Positions 24,907 to 34,885 of a stretch of DNA of 64,000 nucleotides are shown in pieces. Origin of the DNA: Sporosarcina luteola. GTDB taxonomy: Bacteria; Bacillota; Bacilli; Bacillales_A; Planococcaceae. The stretch's first letter is position 1. The number at the start of each line of letters is the position of its first letter. Both the position numbers and the translations under genes were made by a program. The notes below the pieces were generated by a model. That model saw nothing but the letters and a program-made list of their open reading frames with translations. It ran no database searches and was not told where the DNA came from. The stretch spans positions 124,001 through 188,000 of the forward strand of contig JACHLS010000004.1 in NCBI GenBank assembly GCA_014204635.1. Direction: 5' to 3'.

Positions 24907-24969
24907 ACATAATCTTTGGTCCTTCGAAAAATGTGCTATAATAGGAAAGATTTTAGGGGGGAGAACGAC

Positions 24970-27900
24970 TTGAGCGAGAGACGAAGAAATCGCATCGATC
25001 TTATAGAAGAAAAGTTTGAAAATATGAAGAAAAAGAAATGGGCCAAAGGGATGCGCATTACGACAGGCGTCCTGTGGAATCTATTTCTTCTTTTCCTGAT
25101 TTTCGGTTTGACGATGAGTGTCTTTGCCGCTTCCGTCGGTGCAGGTTATTTTGCATCTTTGGTCGCAAAAGAACCGCTCCGTACAAAGCAGGAAATGCGA
25201 AATGAAATTTTCAATTACGAAGAAACTTCAGAGATTTATTTTGCCGATAACAAATATCTCGGCAAAGTAAGTTCGGATATTGAAAGACGGGAAACCAAGC
25301 TTAAAAATGTGTCACCCTACTTAATTGACGCCGTGTTCGCAACTGAAGATGAATATTTCATGACACATAACGGAATTGTGCCAAAAGCAATTTTCCGAGG
25401 ATTGTTGCAGGACGTCACGAATTCCGACAGCCAAACAGGCGGGTCCACATTGACACAACAATTGATCAAAAATCAGATCTTGACGAACGAAGTGTCGTAT
25501 GAGCGGAAAGCGAAAGAAATCCTGCTGGCTATGAGATTGGAACACTTCATGAACAAAGATGAGATTCTCGAAGCCTATTTGAATATCATTCCTTACGGCA
25601 GAAATGTACATGGCGACAATATCGCAGGTGTCGAAACAGCCGCTGAAGGGATATTCGGGTTAAAGGCGAACGAGTTGAACTTGGCGCAAGCTGCCTATAT
25701 CGCTGGTATTCCGCAAGCTCCATTCGCTTATACTCCATTTAAGAGCGGAAGATATGGTGGAGGCATGAAATCGGAAGAAGCTTTAAAACCAGGTATCGAC
25801 CGCATGAAAACGGTGCTGTTCCGTATGAAGGAAACTGGTTATATTACAAAACAGGAATATGAACAGGCTGTCGCTTATGATATTACGAAGGATCTGCGAA
25901 CCGATACAGACCGGCCGACGAGCAGATATCCGTACCTGACTCAGGAAATTCAAAACCGTACTATTGATATTTTGGTAAAAGTACTTGCCAAACGGGATGG
26001 CATTGAATTAGAACGGCTGGAGCAGAATAAGAAATTGGATGAAAAATATCGTATTCTGGCAGAGCGTGAAATGAAAACAGGCGGTTATCGCATTTATTCT
26101 ACAATCGACCAACCATTATATGACAAGATGAATGATGTCGCAAAGAAATTTGAACATTATGGTTTCACCTATACTCGAGAAGAGAAGGATGCAGATTCTG
26201 GAGAGACTGTGATTGTAGATGACCCGGTTCAGGTCGGATCCATCTTGATTGAAAACAAGACGGGACGCATTCTGTCATTTATTGGCGGGTTGGATGATAA
26301 ACAGAGTTACAATTACGCAACGCAAGCCTACCGGCAAAACGGGTCATCCATCAAACCACTTCTCGTTTACGCACCTGCAATTGAATACGGTGTAATTGGG
26401 GCAGGCAGTCCGGTTGTCGACTTAAAATTCGAGATTCCAGGCTGGAAGGCCAGCAACTACTTTGAAAACCAAGAAGATGGCATATTGCCAGCCCGAGAAG
26501 CACTTGCACGTTCATTAAACTTGCCGACCGCCCGGTTATATGAAGAAATACGCGATAGACGCCCAATGGAATTTATGCAGAAAATGAATTTCAAGAGACT
26601 GACAGAAGGCGATTTTGTCCATCGGTCAGCTTCCCTCGGCGCACTTGATGTTGGTGTAAGTGTGGAAGAAAATACGAATGCATTTGCGACTTTTGCAAAT
26701 GGCGGTCAATTTGTCCAATCGTATATGATAGAGAAAATAGAGGATGCACACGGGAATATCATTTATGAGCACAGCAGCAAACCAGTGGAAGTGTTCAGTC
26801 CAGAAACAGCCTATATTATTACAGATATGCTGCGTGATGTTGTCAAACCTCCTGGTACAGGACAACAGATTCCAAAGAACTTGAACTTCTCCCTTGACCT
26901 TGCCGCCAAAACTGGAACAACGCAAGGATATGGAGACGCTTGGCTCGTTGGCTATAATCCAAATGTATCTCTCGGCATCTGGCTTGGTTACAAGGATCAA
27001 ACACGTAAATTGTACTCGCGTGGATCTTCACAAATGTATCCAACGACCCGAACGAGCATCTTATTCGGGAGATTGATGAACACGGCAAATGAAGTGCGCC
27101 CCGACATAGTCGGTGCTGGTTCCCATTTTAAGCAGCCTGCCGGTGTCGTTTCGCGCAGTTTCTGCGGCATTTCAGGACTGGCTCCATCTAATGCTTGTTC
27201 AGCGGCTGGTCTTGTCCGTTCGGATCTTTTTAATTCAAAAGTGATGGTGCCGACGAAACCGGATGATAGCATTATTAGCGCTTCTTACGTATCAGTGAAA
27301 GGCGTAAAATACTTGGCACTCCCTTCCACCCCAAGCGAGTTCATTGTTTCGGGCGGAACTGGAGTGAATGCAGAATTTATCAAACGGATGCTTGGTCCGT
27401 TCGGGGGAGATGGTTCAAAACTTTTCTCCGGCAAATCGATCTTTGCCTCCAATGTTGTATCCGGTTCTGTTTTCCATGCCGACGGTGCCAACCCTGCCGC
27501 GGTCAATGCCGCAGGAAACGGTTCTACTCTAACTTGGACCGAATCGGCTTCCAATGATGTCATAGGATATTATGTATACCGGGATAATGAAAGGGTTGCG
27601 ACCGTTCGAGACTCTGCAGCCAATTCCTATGCGGTTGGACCAGGTTCCTATTATGTCCGGGCGGTTGATATTACTGGATTGCTGTCGCCGGCTTCCAATA
27701 TTGTAACGATTGGAAATACGGAGCCTACTACTGATGACGATGAACCAAACGATGATGAAGACTCTCCGAATCATCAGACGCCGCCTCCGTCAAGCGATGA
27801 TGGAAACACCGTTCCTCCAGGGCAAAATAATGGAGACACAGGAGAGCCTGATGAACACAAAGGCAACCAGAACGGGAACCACAATGGCAATAGCAACGGC

Positions 27901-27984
27901 AACGGAAATAATTCAGGCAATTCTAACGGCCATGGGAATAATGGCAAAAACCCGCCTTCCAAAGAAAATGAAGATGGAGAATAA
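24970..27984 (+). CDS. Class A penicillin-binding protein (PBP1A family) with FN3 domain and Asn/Gly tail
   Basis: Bifunctional peptidoglycan synthase of 1004 residues. Basic cytoplasmic head, one membrane segment (about 32-57), GT51 transglycosylase (about 110-290) with catalytic Glu in EDEYFMTHNG and the GGSTLTQQLIKN motif, then a transpeptidase with SSIK near 460 and KTGT near 646. An FN3-like module (about 844-915) and a disordered acidic then Asn/Gly-rich tail (about 916-1004) follow. TTG at 24970 is chosen because AGGGGGGAG lies 7 bases upstream; earlier in-frame codons overlap the promoter side. B. subtilis has no PBP gene between tyrS and acsA. Confidence 0.93.
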   Translation: MSERRRNRIDLIEEKFENMKKKKWAKGMRITTGVLWNLFLLFLIFGLTMSVFAASVGAGYFASLVAKEPLRTKQEMRNEIFNYEETSEIYFADNKYLGKVSSDIERRETKLKNVSPYLIDAVFATEDEYFMTHNGIVPKAIFRGLLQDVTNSDSQTGGSTLTQQLIKNQILTNEVSYERKAKEILLAMRLEHFMNKDEILEAYLNIIPYGRNVHGDNIAGVETAAEGIFGLKANELNLAQAAYIAGIPQAPFAYTPFKSGRYGGGMKSEEALKPGIDRMKTVLFRMKETGYITKQEYEQAVAYDITKDLRTDTDRPTSRYPYLTQEIQNRTIDILVKVLAKRDGIELERLEQNKKLDEKYRILAEREMKTGGYRIYSTIDQPLYDKMNDVAKKFEHYGFTYTREEKDADSGETVIVDDPVQVGSILIENKTGRILSFIGGLDDKQSYNYATQAYRQNGSSIKPLLVYAPAIEYGVIGAGSPVVDLKFEIPGWKASNYFENQEDGILPAREALARSLNLPTARLYEEIRDRRPMEFMQKMNFKRLTEGDFVHRSASLGALDVGVSVEENTNAFATFANGGQFVQSYMIEKIEDAHGNIIYEHSSKPVEVFSPETAYIITDMLRDVVKPPGTGQQIPKNLNFSLDLAAKTGTTQGYGDAWLVGYNPNVSLGIWLGYKDQTRKLYSRGSSQMYPTTRTSILFGRLMNTANEVRPDIVGAGSHFKQPAGVVSRSFCGISGLAPSNACSAAGLVRSDLFNSKVMVPTKPDDSIISASYVSVKGVKYLALPSTPSEFIVSGGTGVNAEFIKRMLGPFGGDGSKLFSGKSIFASNVVSGSVFHADGANPAAVNAAGNGSTLTWTESASNDVIGYYVYRDNERVATVRDSAANSYAVGPGSYYVRAVDITGLLSPASNIVTIGNTEPTTDDDEPNDDEDSPNHQTPPPSSDDGNTVPPGQNNGDTGEPDEHKGNQNGNHNGNSNGNGNNSGNSNGHGNNGKNPPSKENEDGE

Positions 27985-27985
27985 G

Positions 27986-28018
27986 AAAACTGGATCGCTT
28001 TTGCAGCGATCCAGTTTT
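27986..28018. terminator. Bidirectional terminator between the PBP gene and acsA
   Basis: Perfect 14-bp stem AAAACTGGATCGCT / AGCGATCCAGTTTT with a short loop. Confidence 0.93.
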
Positions 28019-28022
28019 TTTC

Positions 28023-29741
28023 TTAGTCTTCCATTGTTGATAAATCACCTGTCGGCAAATTCAATTCCCAAGCCTTCAATACACGGCGCATAATTTTACC
28101 GCTTCTGGTCTTCGGCAACTTATCCTTGAACTCAATTTCACGCGGTGCAGCATGCGCAGCCAATTCCCGTTTGACGAATTGACGGATCTCCTCTTTCAAT
28201 TCATCTGTCGCTTCATAGCCTTCTTGCAATGCGACAAACGCTTTGATGATTTCCCCACGCACAGGGTCTGGCTTGCCAATGACGCCGGCCTCTATGATTG
28301 CGGGATGTTCGAGAAGCTTGCTCTCCACTTCAAATGGACCTACCCTCTCACCGCTCGTCATAATGACATCGTCGACACGTCCTTGGAAGAAGAAATAGCC
28401 ATCCTCATCCATATAGGCGGAATCACCGGAAACATACCACTCATCATTCAAGAAATAGGAAGCATACTTCTCCGGATTGTTCCAAATTTGACGCATCATC
28501 GCTGGCCATCCTTTGCGAATCGCCAAGTTCCCCATCCGATTCGGCGGCAAAATATTCCCTTGGTCATCCACAATCGCCGCTTCAATGCCCGGCACCGGTT
28601 TCCCCATGCTTCCCGGTTTGATCGGTATGGACGGGAAGTTGCAAATAGTTTGCGCACCCGTTTCAGTCATCCACCAAGTATCATGGATTCGAAGGTTGAA
28701 TACTTCCATGCCCCAGCGGATGACTTCCGGATTCAACGGCTCGCCGACGGACAGAATATGGCGCAATGAAGAAAGGTCATATTTTTCAATTGGTCCAGCA
28801 CCTGCTCCCATCAGCATCCTGAAAGCGGTCGGTGCACTGTACCAAACGGAAACACTGTAATCTTGGATGGCTCCATACCAAATGTCCGGGGAGAAACGGC
28901 CTCCAACAATCAACGATGTCGCGCCTGCTAACATAGGGCCAAATATACCGTAGGCAGTTCCCGTCACCCAGCCTGGATCGGCCGTACACCAGAAAACATC
29001 TTCCTCTTTCAAGTCGAGAACCCATTTGGCCGTCTGCCATTGCTGCACCATCGCCGCCTCGACATGCAAGACCCCTTTCGGCTTGCCGGTCGAACCGGAC
29101 GTATAATGAAGCAGTGTAGGAGATTCTTTTTCCATCCACTCCACTTGGAAATAAGGCGTTGCTTCCTTCATATGCTTATTGAAATCAATGTGGCGCTCAT
29201 CCTCCTGTATGTTGTCTCCTACCAGGAAGATGTGCTTTAGATGAGGCAGGCGATCAACCGGCACCCGTTCTACAAGTTCTGGCGTTGTAATGATCACTTT
29301 TGCTTCGCTGTCGGCAAGACGGTCGTATACCGCACCTTCCATGAATGCTTCAAACAGCGGTCCCACAATAGCACCATTCTTCAAAGCTCCTAAAATAGCA
29401 AAATACAATTCAGGAGAGCGCGGCATGAATACGAAAACACGATCCTCTCGTTCCAAGGAAGAAAAATTCCGTAGCACATTCGCCGCTTTGTTCGACATTT
29501 TTTTCATTTCATTAAAGGTATATGCTTCTTTCCGATTTGCATCTTTGTAGTAGAGCGCCACTTTGTTTTTTCGATAAGAATCTGCGTGGCGATCTACCGC
29601 TTCATGTGCGATATTGATTAACCCTGTTTCGTGCCAGCTGAACTGTTTCTCAGCTTCCTCCCATGAAAACTCGTTAACTGTCGCCTCATAATCCCCTAAA
29701 TTATACTCTCCTTGCACGACAGGCAAAATTTTGGTTACCAT
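28023..29741 (-). CDS. acsA: Acetyl-CoA synthetase AcsA
   Basis: Activates acetate to acetyl-CoA through acetyl-AMP for growth on scavenged acetate. The 572-residue enzyme has LHYTSGSTGKPKGVLH, the adenylate motif TWWMTETG, and PKTRSGKIMRR whose lysine is the site acetylated by AcuA in B. subtilis. The ATG at 29741 is about 8 bases from AAAGGGTG; the in-frame ATG at 29747 is too close. It is divergent from acuABC, the modification system that controls its activity, the same arrangement as in B. subtilis. Confidence 0.96.
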   Translation of the reverse strand: MVTKILPVVQGEYNLGDYEATVNEFSWEEAEKQFSWHETGLINIAHEAVDRHADSYRKNKVALYYKDANRKEAYTFNEMKKMSNKAANVLRNFSSLEREDRVFVFMPRSPELYFAILGALKNGAIVGPLFEAFMEGAVYDRLADSEAKVIITTPELVERVPVDRLPHLKHIFLVGDNIQEDERHIDFNKHMKEATPYFQVEWMEKESPTLLHYTSGSTGKPKGVLHVEAAMVQQWQTAKWVLDLKEEDVFWCTADPGWVTGTAYGIFGPMLAGATSLIVGGRFSPDIWYGAIQDYSVSVWYSAPTAFRMLMGAGAGPIEKYDLSSLRHILSVGEPLNPEVIRWGMEVFNLRIHDTWWMTETGAQTICNFPSIPIKPGSMGKPVPGIEAAIVDDQGNILPPNRMGNLAIRKGWPAMMRQIWNNPEKYASYFLNDEWYVSGDSAYMDEDGYFFFQGRVDDVIMTSGERVGPFEVESKLLEHPAIIEAGVIGKPDPVRGEIIKAFVALQEGYEATDELKEEIRQFVKRELAAHAAPREIEFKDKLPKTRSGKIMRRVLKAWELNLPTGDLSTMED

Positions 29742-29919
29742 ATACATATCACCCTTTCATGTAACTTTAACATTCTTTATTCTACAATATTCTCACTATA
29801 TTGGCTAATAAATTAATATTTTTCGTATTGTTATTTAATTTGTAATAATATTCGGCGGCAAGGGAAGTGTTTTATTGTATACTGAAAAGAGAGGTAATTT
29901 AACAGGGACGGTGAATTTG

Positions 29920-30552
29920 TTGGAACATCAAAAAACATACAATGCCATGGAGATTAAACATCGGAACGGCAATGTCATTATCGAAGGGCCCATCCCCTCT
30001 TCCAAATTGGCAACCCTTGATTTTCATGAACATTTGGTGGCTTTCAGACCGCCTGCTCAGCAGCACAAAGCCCTCATTGACATCGCCGATCTACCGGAAG
30101 GCCGGATAATTATCGCACGTGAAATGAACGAAATCGTCGGTTATGTCACGTATCTATACCCAGATCCACTCGAAAGATGGTCTCAAGGCAATATGGCCAA
30201 CTTGATTGAATTAGGCGCCATTGAAGTCATTCCGAAATTTCGAGGCGGCGGTGTCGGCAAAGCATTGCTGGAAGTCTCTATGATGGACGACGCAATGGAG
30301 GATTATATTACAATTACTACAGAATACTATTGGCACTGGGATTTGAAGGGCACGAAACTGAATGTTTGGGAATACCGAAAAGTCATGGAGAAGATGATGA
30401 ATGCAGGCGGGCTGGAGTATTATGCAACCGATGATCCTGAAATCAGCTCCCATCCCGCGAATTGCCTGATGGCCCGCATTGGAAAACGGGTAGACCAAGA
30501 ATCAGTCCGTCAATTTGACAGTCTGCGGTTCATGAATCGATTTATGTACTGA
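29920..30552 (+). CDS. acuA: Protein acetyltransferase AcuA (GNAT)
   Basis: Acetylates the catalytic lysine of AcsA and switches it off. A 210-residue GNAT protein with the acetyl-CoA-binding segment IPKFRGGGVGKALLEVSM near residue 105-122. TTG at 29920 gives the product MEHQKTYNAMEIK, which aligns with the start of B. subtilis AcuA; the reading frame is open further upstream but without a ribosome site. First gene of the acuABC operon. Confidence 0.92.
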   Translation: MEHQKTYNAMEIKHRNGNVIIEGPIPSSKLATLDFHEHLVAFRPPAQQHKALIDIADLPEGRIIIAREMNEIVGYVTYLYPDPLERWSQGNMANLIELGAIEVIPKFRGGGVGKALLEVSMMDDAMEDYITITTEYYWHWDLKGTKLNVWEYRKVMEKMMNAGGLEYYATDDPEISSHPANCLMARIGKRVDQESVRQFDSLRFMNRFMY

Positions 30553-30568
30553 AAGCGAGGTTTTACCT

Positions 30569-31210
30569 ATGCTAGTTGAAGAGATAATGAAAAAAGAAGT
30601 TGTCACATTGACAATAGCGCACACTGTACGCGATGCTTTGCAGATCATGCGCGACCACAAAATACGCCATTTGCCGATTTTGAATGAAGGAAAGCTGGTG
30701 GGTGTTGTGTCTGATCGGGATTTGAAACAGGCAGCTCCCTCACTGCTTGCAGAAGTCGATCAGCAGCCACTCGATATGCCGCTTACAAAAATAATGACTT
30801 CCAATCCGATCACGGCACACCCAATGGATTTTGTTGAAGAATCCGCCGTCCTTTTCTACGAGCATCAGATCGGTTGTTTGCCCATCGTATCGGGCGGCCG
30901 GTTGGTCGGAATCATCACCGAAACAGATCTGCTCTATAATTACATTGAATTGACTGGCGCCCATCAGCCCGGTTCGCAAATCGAGGTGCGGGTTCCGAAC
31001 GTACCTGGCATTCTATTTGAAGTATCCAAAGTGTTCCAGGAGCAAAATACGAATGTATTGAGTGTCCTTGTTTATCCTGATAAGGAAAATAAGGACAATA
31101 AAATATTGGTCATCCGGCTTAAGACGATGAACCCTTTGCAAACCATTCAAGGTCTGAAAGAGAGCGGTTTCGAAGTGTTATGGCCGAATTTCCCAGGCGC
31201 ACAGCAATGA
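30569..31210 (+). CDS. acuB: AcuB: paired CBS domains plus ACT-like domain
   Basis: A 213-residue regulatory protein of the acetate/acetoin locus. Two CBS motifs (residues about 8-60 and 74-130) that may bind adenine nucleotides, then an ACT-like module (about 137-205, EVRVPNVPGILFEVSKVFQE). Its biochemical role is not defined; it is always found with AcuA/AcuC. Seventeen bases after acuA, and its last codon overlaps the acuC start. Confidence 0.93.
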   Translation: MLVEEIMKKEVVTLTIAHTVRDALQIMRDHKIRHLPILNEGKLVGVVSDRDLKQAAPSLLAEVDQQPLDMPLTKIMTSNPITAHPMDFVEESAVLFYEHQIGCLPIVSGGRLVGIITETDLLYNYIELTGAHQPGSQIEVRVPNVPGILFEVSKVFQEQNTNVLSVLVYPDKENKDNKILVIRLKTMNPLQTIQGLKESGFEVLWPNFPGAQQ

Positions 31211-32364
31211 AAAAAGATGCTATATTCGTATTTTCAGAAGATCAACTTGGATACTCATTTTCGGATACCCATCCGTTCAATCAAAAAAGAATTGTGATGA
31301 CTCTCGATTTATTACGCAAAAGTAATGCAATACATGATGAGGACATTATCGCTCCCCGTATCGCGGCAGATAGTGAATTGCTCCTCGCACACGACGAAAA
31401 ATTCATTGAGATTGTCAAAAAGGCCGGGCGGGGAGAAGCAGGTAAAGAGGTGGCTGACATATATGGCATTGGCACAGAAGACACCCCTATTTTTCATGGC
31501 ATGCACGAAGCGAGCGCCACGCTTGTCGGCGGTACGTTGACTGCGGTAGATCAAGTGATGGAAGGACATGCACGATATGCCGTTAATTTAGGCGGCGGCC
31601 TGCATCATGGGTTCCAAGGAAAAGCATCCGGGTTTTGTGTCTACAATGACAGTTCTGTGGCCATCAAATATCTTCAGCAAAAATACAATGCACGCGTGCT
31701 ATATGTCGATACAGACGCTCATCATGGAGATGGCGTGCAATGGACATTTTACGATGATCCCTCTGTCTGCACATTATCAATCCATGAAACCGGCCGCTAT
31801 TTATTTCCCGGAACAGGTAATGTAACCGAACGAGGAAACGGGGCCGGCTACGGGACAAGCTTTAATTTTCCAATCGATGCGTTTACAGAAGATGAGTCGT
31901 TTCTCGATATTTACAAAACTTCGTTGCGGGAGATTGCGGCCTTCTTTAAACCGGATGTCCTGCTCACCCAAAACGGAGCGGATGCCCATTACTTTGATCC
32001 CTTAACGCATTTGTACGGTACAATGGAAATTTATAAACAAATTCCGCGTCTGGCGCGTGAGATCGCAGAGGAATATTGTGATGGCCGGTGGATTGCCGTA
32101 GGAGGAGGCGGTTACGATATTTGGCGAGTCGTGCCGAGAGCTTGGTCGCAAATATGGCTTGCGATGAAACAGCTTCCTTCTCCAAACGGCGCCTTGCCAC
32201 AAGACTGGCTGGACAGATGGCAGCCTCAATCCCCTGTCCCGCTAATCGGAACGTGGGATGATCCAGCGCCTTTATATGAACCCATACCGCGGAAGAGTGA
32301 AATAACTGAAAAAAACGCGCAAATGGCCAACCGTGCATTACATATGATTCGGAATGAAGTATAG
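31207..32364 (+). CDS. acuC: AcuC: class I HDAC-like protein deacetylase
   Basis: Zinc-dependent deacetylase that reactivates acetylated AcsA. The 385-residue protein has the HDAC core: NLGGGLHHGFQGKASGFCVYND (tandem His active site), YVDTDAHHGDGVQ (Asp-His zinc ligands), and LTQNGADAHYFDP. The ATG overlaps the acuB stop as ATGA, indicating translational coupling; a start at 31180 within acuB is rejected. Last gene of the acuABC operon. Confidence 0.95.
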   Translation: MKKDAIFVFSEDQLGYSFSDTHPFNQKRIVMTLDLLRKSNAIHDEDIIAPRIAADSELLLAHDEKFIEIVKKAGRGEAGKEVADIYGIGTEDTPIFHGMHEASATLVGGTLTAVDQVMEGHARYAVNLGGGLHHGFQGKASGFCVYNDSSVAIKYLQQKYNARVLYVDTDAHHGDGVQWTFYDDPSVCTLSIHETGRYLFPGTGNVTERGNGAGYGTSFNFPIDAFTEDESFLDIYKTSLREIAAFFKPDVLLTQNGADAHYFDPLTHLYGTMEIYKQIPRLAREIAEEYCDGRWIAVGGGGYDIWRVVPRAWSQIWLAMKQLPSPNGALPQDWLDRWQPQSPVPLIGTWDDPAPLYEPIPRKSEITEKNAQMANRALHMIRNEV

Positions 32365-32460
32365 CAGGACCCCATTATGGTAAAGTAGTTTTCTCGCTCG
32401 GGAGATTATGAAAAAGCCGGAACTCTTGACCATACAAGCGATATGAAAAACTTCTTTTAA

Positions 32461-32498
32461 AAAAGGACATCCAGCCCTAGTAACGGCAGGATGTCCTT
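32461..32498. terminator. Bidirectional terminator between acuC and ccpA
   Basis: Perfect 11-bp stem AAAGGACATCC / GGATGTCCTTT. Confidence 0.92.
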
Positions 32499-32503
32499 TC
32501 ATG

Positions 32504-33502
32504 TTATTTCGTGGATTCTCTTTCTTCCATGCGGTAAGGCAGAAGAACATCAGGATCTTCCACTTCTTCCCCATTCATCAACTTCGTCAACAAACGCATG
32601 GATACAGCGCCTAAATCATATAAAGGCACGACAATTGTCGATAGTTGAGGACGGACGGCTCTTGAAAGCAAAGTATGTTCAAAACAAATGAGTTCATAAT
32701 CATCTGGAACTGTCAGCCCTTCGTCCCGTATGCCATTCAGCATTCCGACTGCGATTTCATCATTGCCGGCAAAAATAGCAGTCGGTTTTTCAGGCAGTTC
32801 CCGAACAAGCTTCCATTTGTCATACGCATCGTCGTATGTATTATCCGTTTCAATGATGTACTCCTCGTAAATAGGCAAGCCTGCTTCCTCTAGAGCTCTC
32901 TCGTATCCGACCCTCTTGCATAGGCGGTTAATATCCCGCGAGAAAGGACCAGAGACGTGGACAATTCTTGTATGTCCATTTTCAATCAATTTTCTTGTCG
33001 CATCATAAGCAGCCTGTTCATGGTCAATATTGACCGTAGGCAGATCAGTATCCGATTCCAATGTTCCTGCTAATACAATCGGGATATGGGCTGACACCAT
33101 CTCTTTCCTAATTTCCTCCGAAATGGAATCACTCATAAAAATAAGCCCATCCACCTGTTTTCCTAGATGGTCTTCAAAAAGCTCCATTTCCCTCGTTGCC
33201 CGTTTATCGGAATTAGAAAGAATTATATTATATTCATACATTGTGGCAATGTCTGCAATCCCTCTGGAGAGTTCTGCATAGTAGCTTTTGGAGATATCGG
33301 GAACAATTACGCCAACCGTCGTTGTCCGCTTGCTCGCCAGCCCTCTAGCCACTGCATTCGGCCGATAGCCAAGCCGCTCGATACAATCCAGCACCTTCTT
33401 GCGGGTTGCCGGTTTTACGTTCGGGTTTCCATTGACTACCCTCGATACCGTAGCCATCGAGACATTTGCCTCTCGTGCCACATCATATATTGTCACCGCC
33501 AT
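32504..33502 (-). CDS. ccpA: Catabolite control protein A
   Basis: LacI-family master regulator of carbon catabolite control, active with HPr-Ser46-P. The 332-residue protein has the LacI helix-turn-helix ([20 protein letters not shown], residues 4-23), hinge [14 protein letters not shown], and a periplasmic-binding-type effector domain. GGAAAGG precedes ATG 33502; the longer frame to 33580 has no ribosome site. Linkage to acsA/acuABC and aroA is conserved in Bacillales. One cre target is seen at 13647. Confidence 0.97.
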   Translation of the reverse strand: MAVTIYDVAREANVSMATVSRVVNGNPNVKPATRKKVLDCIERLGYRPNAVARGLASKRTTTVGVIVPDISKSYYAELSRGIADIATMYEYNIILSNSDKRATREMELFEDHLGKQVDGLIFMSDSISEEIRKEMVSAHIPIVLAGTLESDTDLPTVNIDHEQAAYDATRKLIENGHTRIVHVSGPFSRDINRLCKRVGYERALEEAGLPIYEEYIIETDNTYDDAYDKWKLVRELPEKPTAIFAGNDEIAVGMLNGIRDEGLTVPDDYELICFEHTLLSRAVRPQLSTIVVPLYDLGAVSMRLLTKLMNGEEVEDPDVLLPYRMEERESTK

Positions 33503-33551
33503 TGACCTTTCCCCTTCCTGCAAATATGTCCTATCTTCATTATAAACAAAA

Positions 33552-33576
33552 CGCCGGATCCGTAAAAGGTCCGACG
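33552..33576 (-). terminator. Terminator after aroA
   Basis: CGTCGGAC / ATCCGGCG stem (one G-U pair) followed on the minus strand by TTTTGTTT; it separates aroA from ccpA. Confidence 0.6.
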
Positions 33577-33644
33577 TCAAATAAGTGACGAAACGTAGTC
33601 CGGTAAGGAGGGAATCATTCTACTCCCCCCGTACTTCCGCAAAA

Positions 33645-34730
33645 TTATACTGTTTGATACGTATTCATGAATTTCTGGATTTCCTTATAAAATTCATCGA
33701 ATTGCGGGATATCCATTTGTTGTGCCGCATCAGACAACGCCACTGCCGGATCCGGATGGACTTCTGCCATAACTCCGTCAGCCCCGACCGCAATAGCAGC
33801 CTTAGCTGTTGGAAGCAGCAAATCCTTTCGTCCAGTAGAATGGGTGACATCGACGAACACAGGCAAATGCGTCTCTTGTTTTAAGATCGGCACTGCAGAA
33901 ATGTCCAATGTATTGCGAGTCGCCCGTTCATATGTACGAATTCCGCGTTCGCAAAGCATAATGTTGCTATTCCCTTTAGAAATGATATATTCAGCTGCAT
34001 TGATGAATTCATCGATAGTAGCGGCAAGACCCCGTTTTAACAGAACCGGTTTATTGAGCATGCCGACTTCTTTCAAGAGTTCGAAGTTCTGCATGTTACG
34101 TGCGCCAATCTGAATGACATCTATATAATCAACTGCTTCTTCCAAGTGGGATGGTGTAATGATTTCGGTTACGATGGATAGTCCAGTCTCCTCCGAAACC
34201 CGCTTCAATATTTTAAGACCTTCCAAGCCAAGGCCTTGGAAATCATATGGAGATGTACGTGGCTTGTATGCTCCGCCTCGCATCATCGTCAAGCCCTTCG
34301 CTTTGATCGAATCCGCAACAGCTTTCACTTGCTCATAAGATTCAACTGCGCATGGCCCGAATACGAAAGTTGGTGTTCCATTGCCGACTTTCTCGCCATT
34401 CACATCCACAATCGTATCTTCCGGCTTCCGTTTCCGCGAAACGAGCAATGCCTTCCGTTGCTCATCCTCTTGGATTTCTAATGCTGATAAAAAGATTCCT
34501 TTAAAAATTTGTTCCAAGACGCCGTTCGGAAGCGGGCCTTTATTTGTTTCTTTCAAGAAATTAAGCATTTCCCTCTCGCGGATCGGATCATATCTATTCA
34601 CACCTTGCTTCTCTTTTACTTTACCGATCTCCTGCACGACAGCGGTTCTCTCGTTGATCAAATCCAAAATCTTGATGTTTAATTCATCCACACGTCCGCG
34701 CAACTCATCTAATTCATTTTGCCTCATCAT
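33645..34730 (-). CDS. aroA: Bifunctional chorismate mutase / DAHP synthase
   Basis: First step of the shikimate pathway: erythrose-4-phosphate plus PEP to DAHP, with an N-terminal feedback-sensing chorismate mutase. AroQ-type mutase at residues about 1-85 ([23 protein letters not shown]), DAHP synthase of type I-beta from about 95 ([44 protein letters not shown]). 361 residues. ATG at 34730 (or 34727) follows GGGGAGGAG; an upstream GTG-type extension to 34748 overlaps it. Named aroA in B. subtilis (aroG elsewhere). Confidence 0.95.
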   Translation of the reverse strand: MMRQNELDELRGRVDELNIKILDLINERTAVVQEIGKVKEKQGVNRYDPIREREMLNFLKETNKGPLPNGVLEQIFKGIFLSALEIQEDEQRKALLVSRKRKPEDTIVDVNGEKVGNGTPTFVFGPCAVESYEQVKAVADSIKAKGLTMMRGGAYKPRTSPYDFQGLGLEGLKILKRVSEETGLSIVTEIITPSHLEEAVDYIDVIQIGARNMQNFELLKEVGMLNKPVLLKRGLAATIDEFINAAEYIISKGNSNIMLCERGIRTYERATRNTLDISAVPILKQETHLPVFVDVTHSTGRKDLLLPTAKAAIAVGADGVMAEVHPDPAVALSDAAQQMDIPQFDEFYKEIQKFMNTYQTV

Positions 34731-34839
34731 TATGACTCCTCCCCGCACATAGCAGCACTTCCCGAAGGGGTGATTCTATGTTACATTTTTATATAATAGA
34801 CCTAGTATAAAGAAAAGCGATTGGAAAGTCACGCGATTT

Positions 34840-34863
34840 CTGCGAATTGTCTAAAATTCGCAG
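34840..34863. promoter_or_regulatory. Inverted repeat upstream of the FtsA-like gene
   Basis: CTGCGAATT (34840-34848) and AATTCGCAG (34855-34863) form a perfect 9-bp stem with a 6-base loop, then TTTT. It lies 10 bases before the ribosome site. It may be an operator, an attenuator or an mRNA structure. Confidence 0.55.
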
Positions 34864-34885
34864 TTTTCGTCTAAAGAAAGGATGA

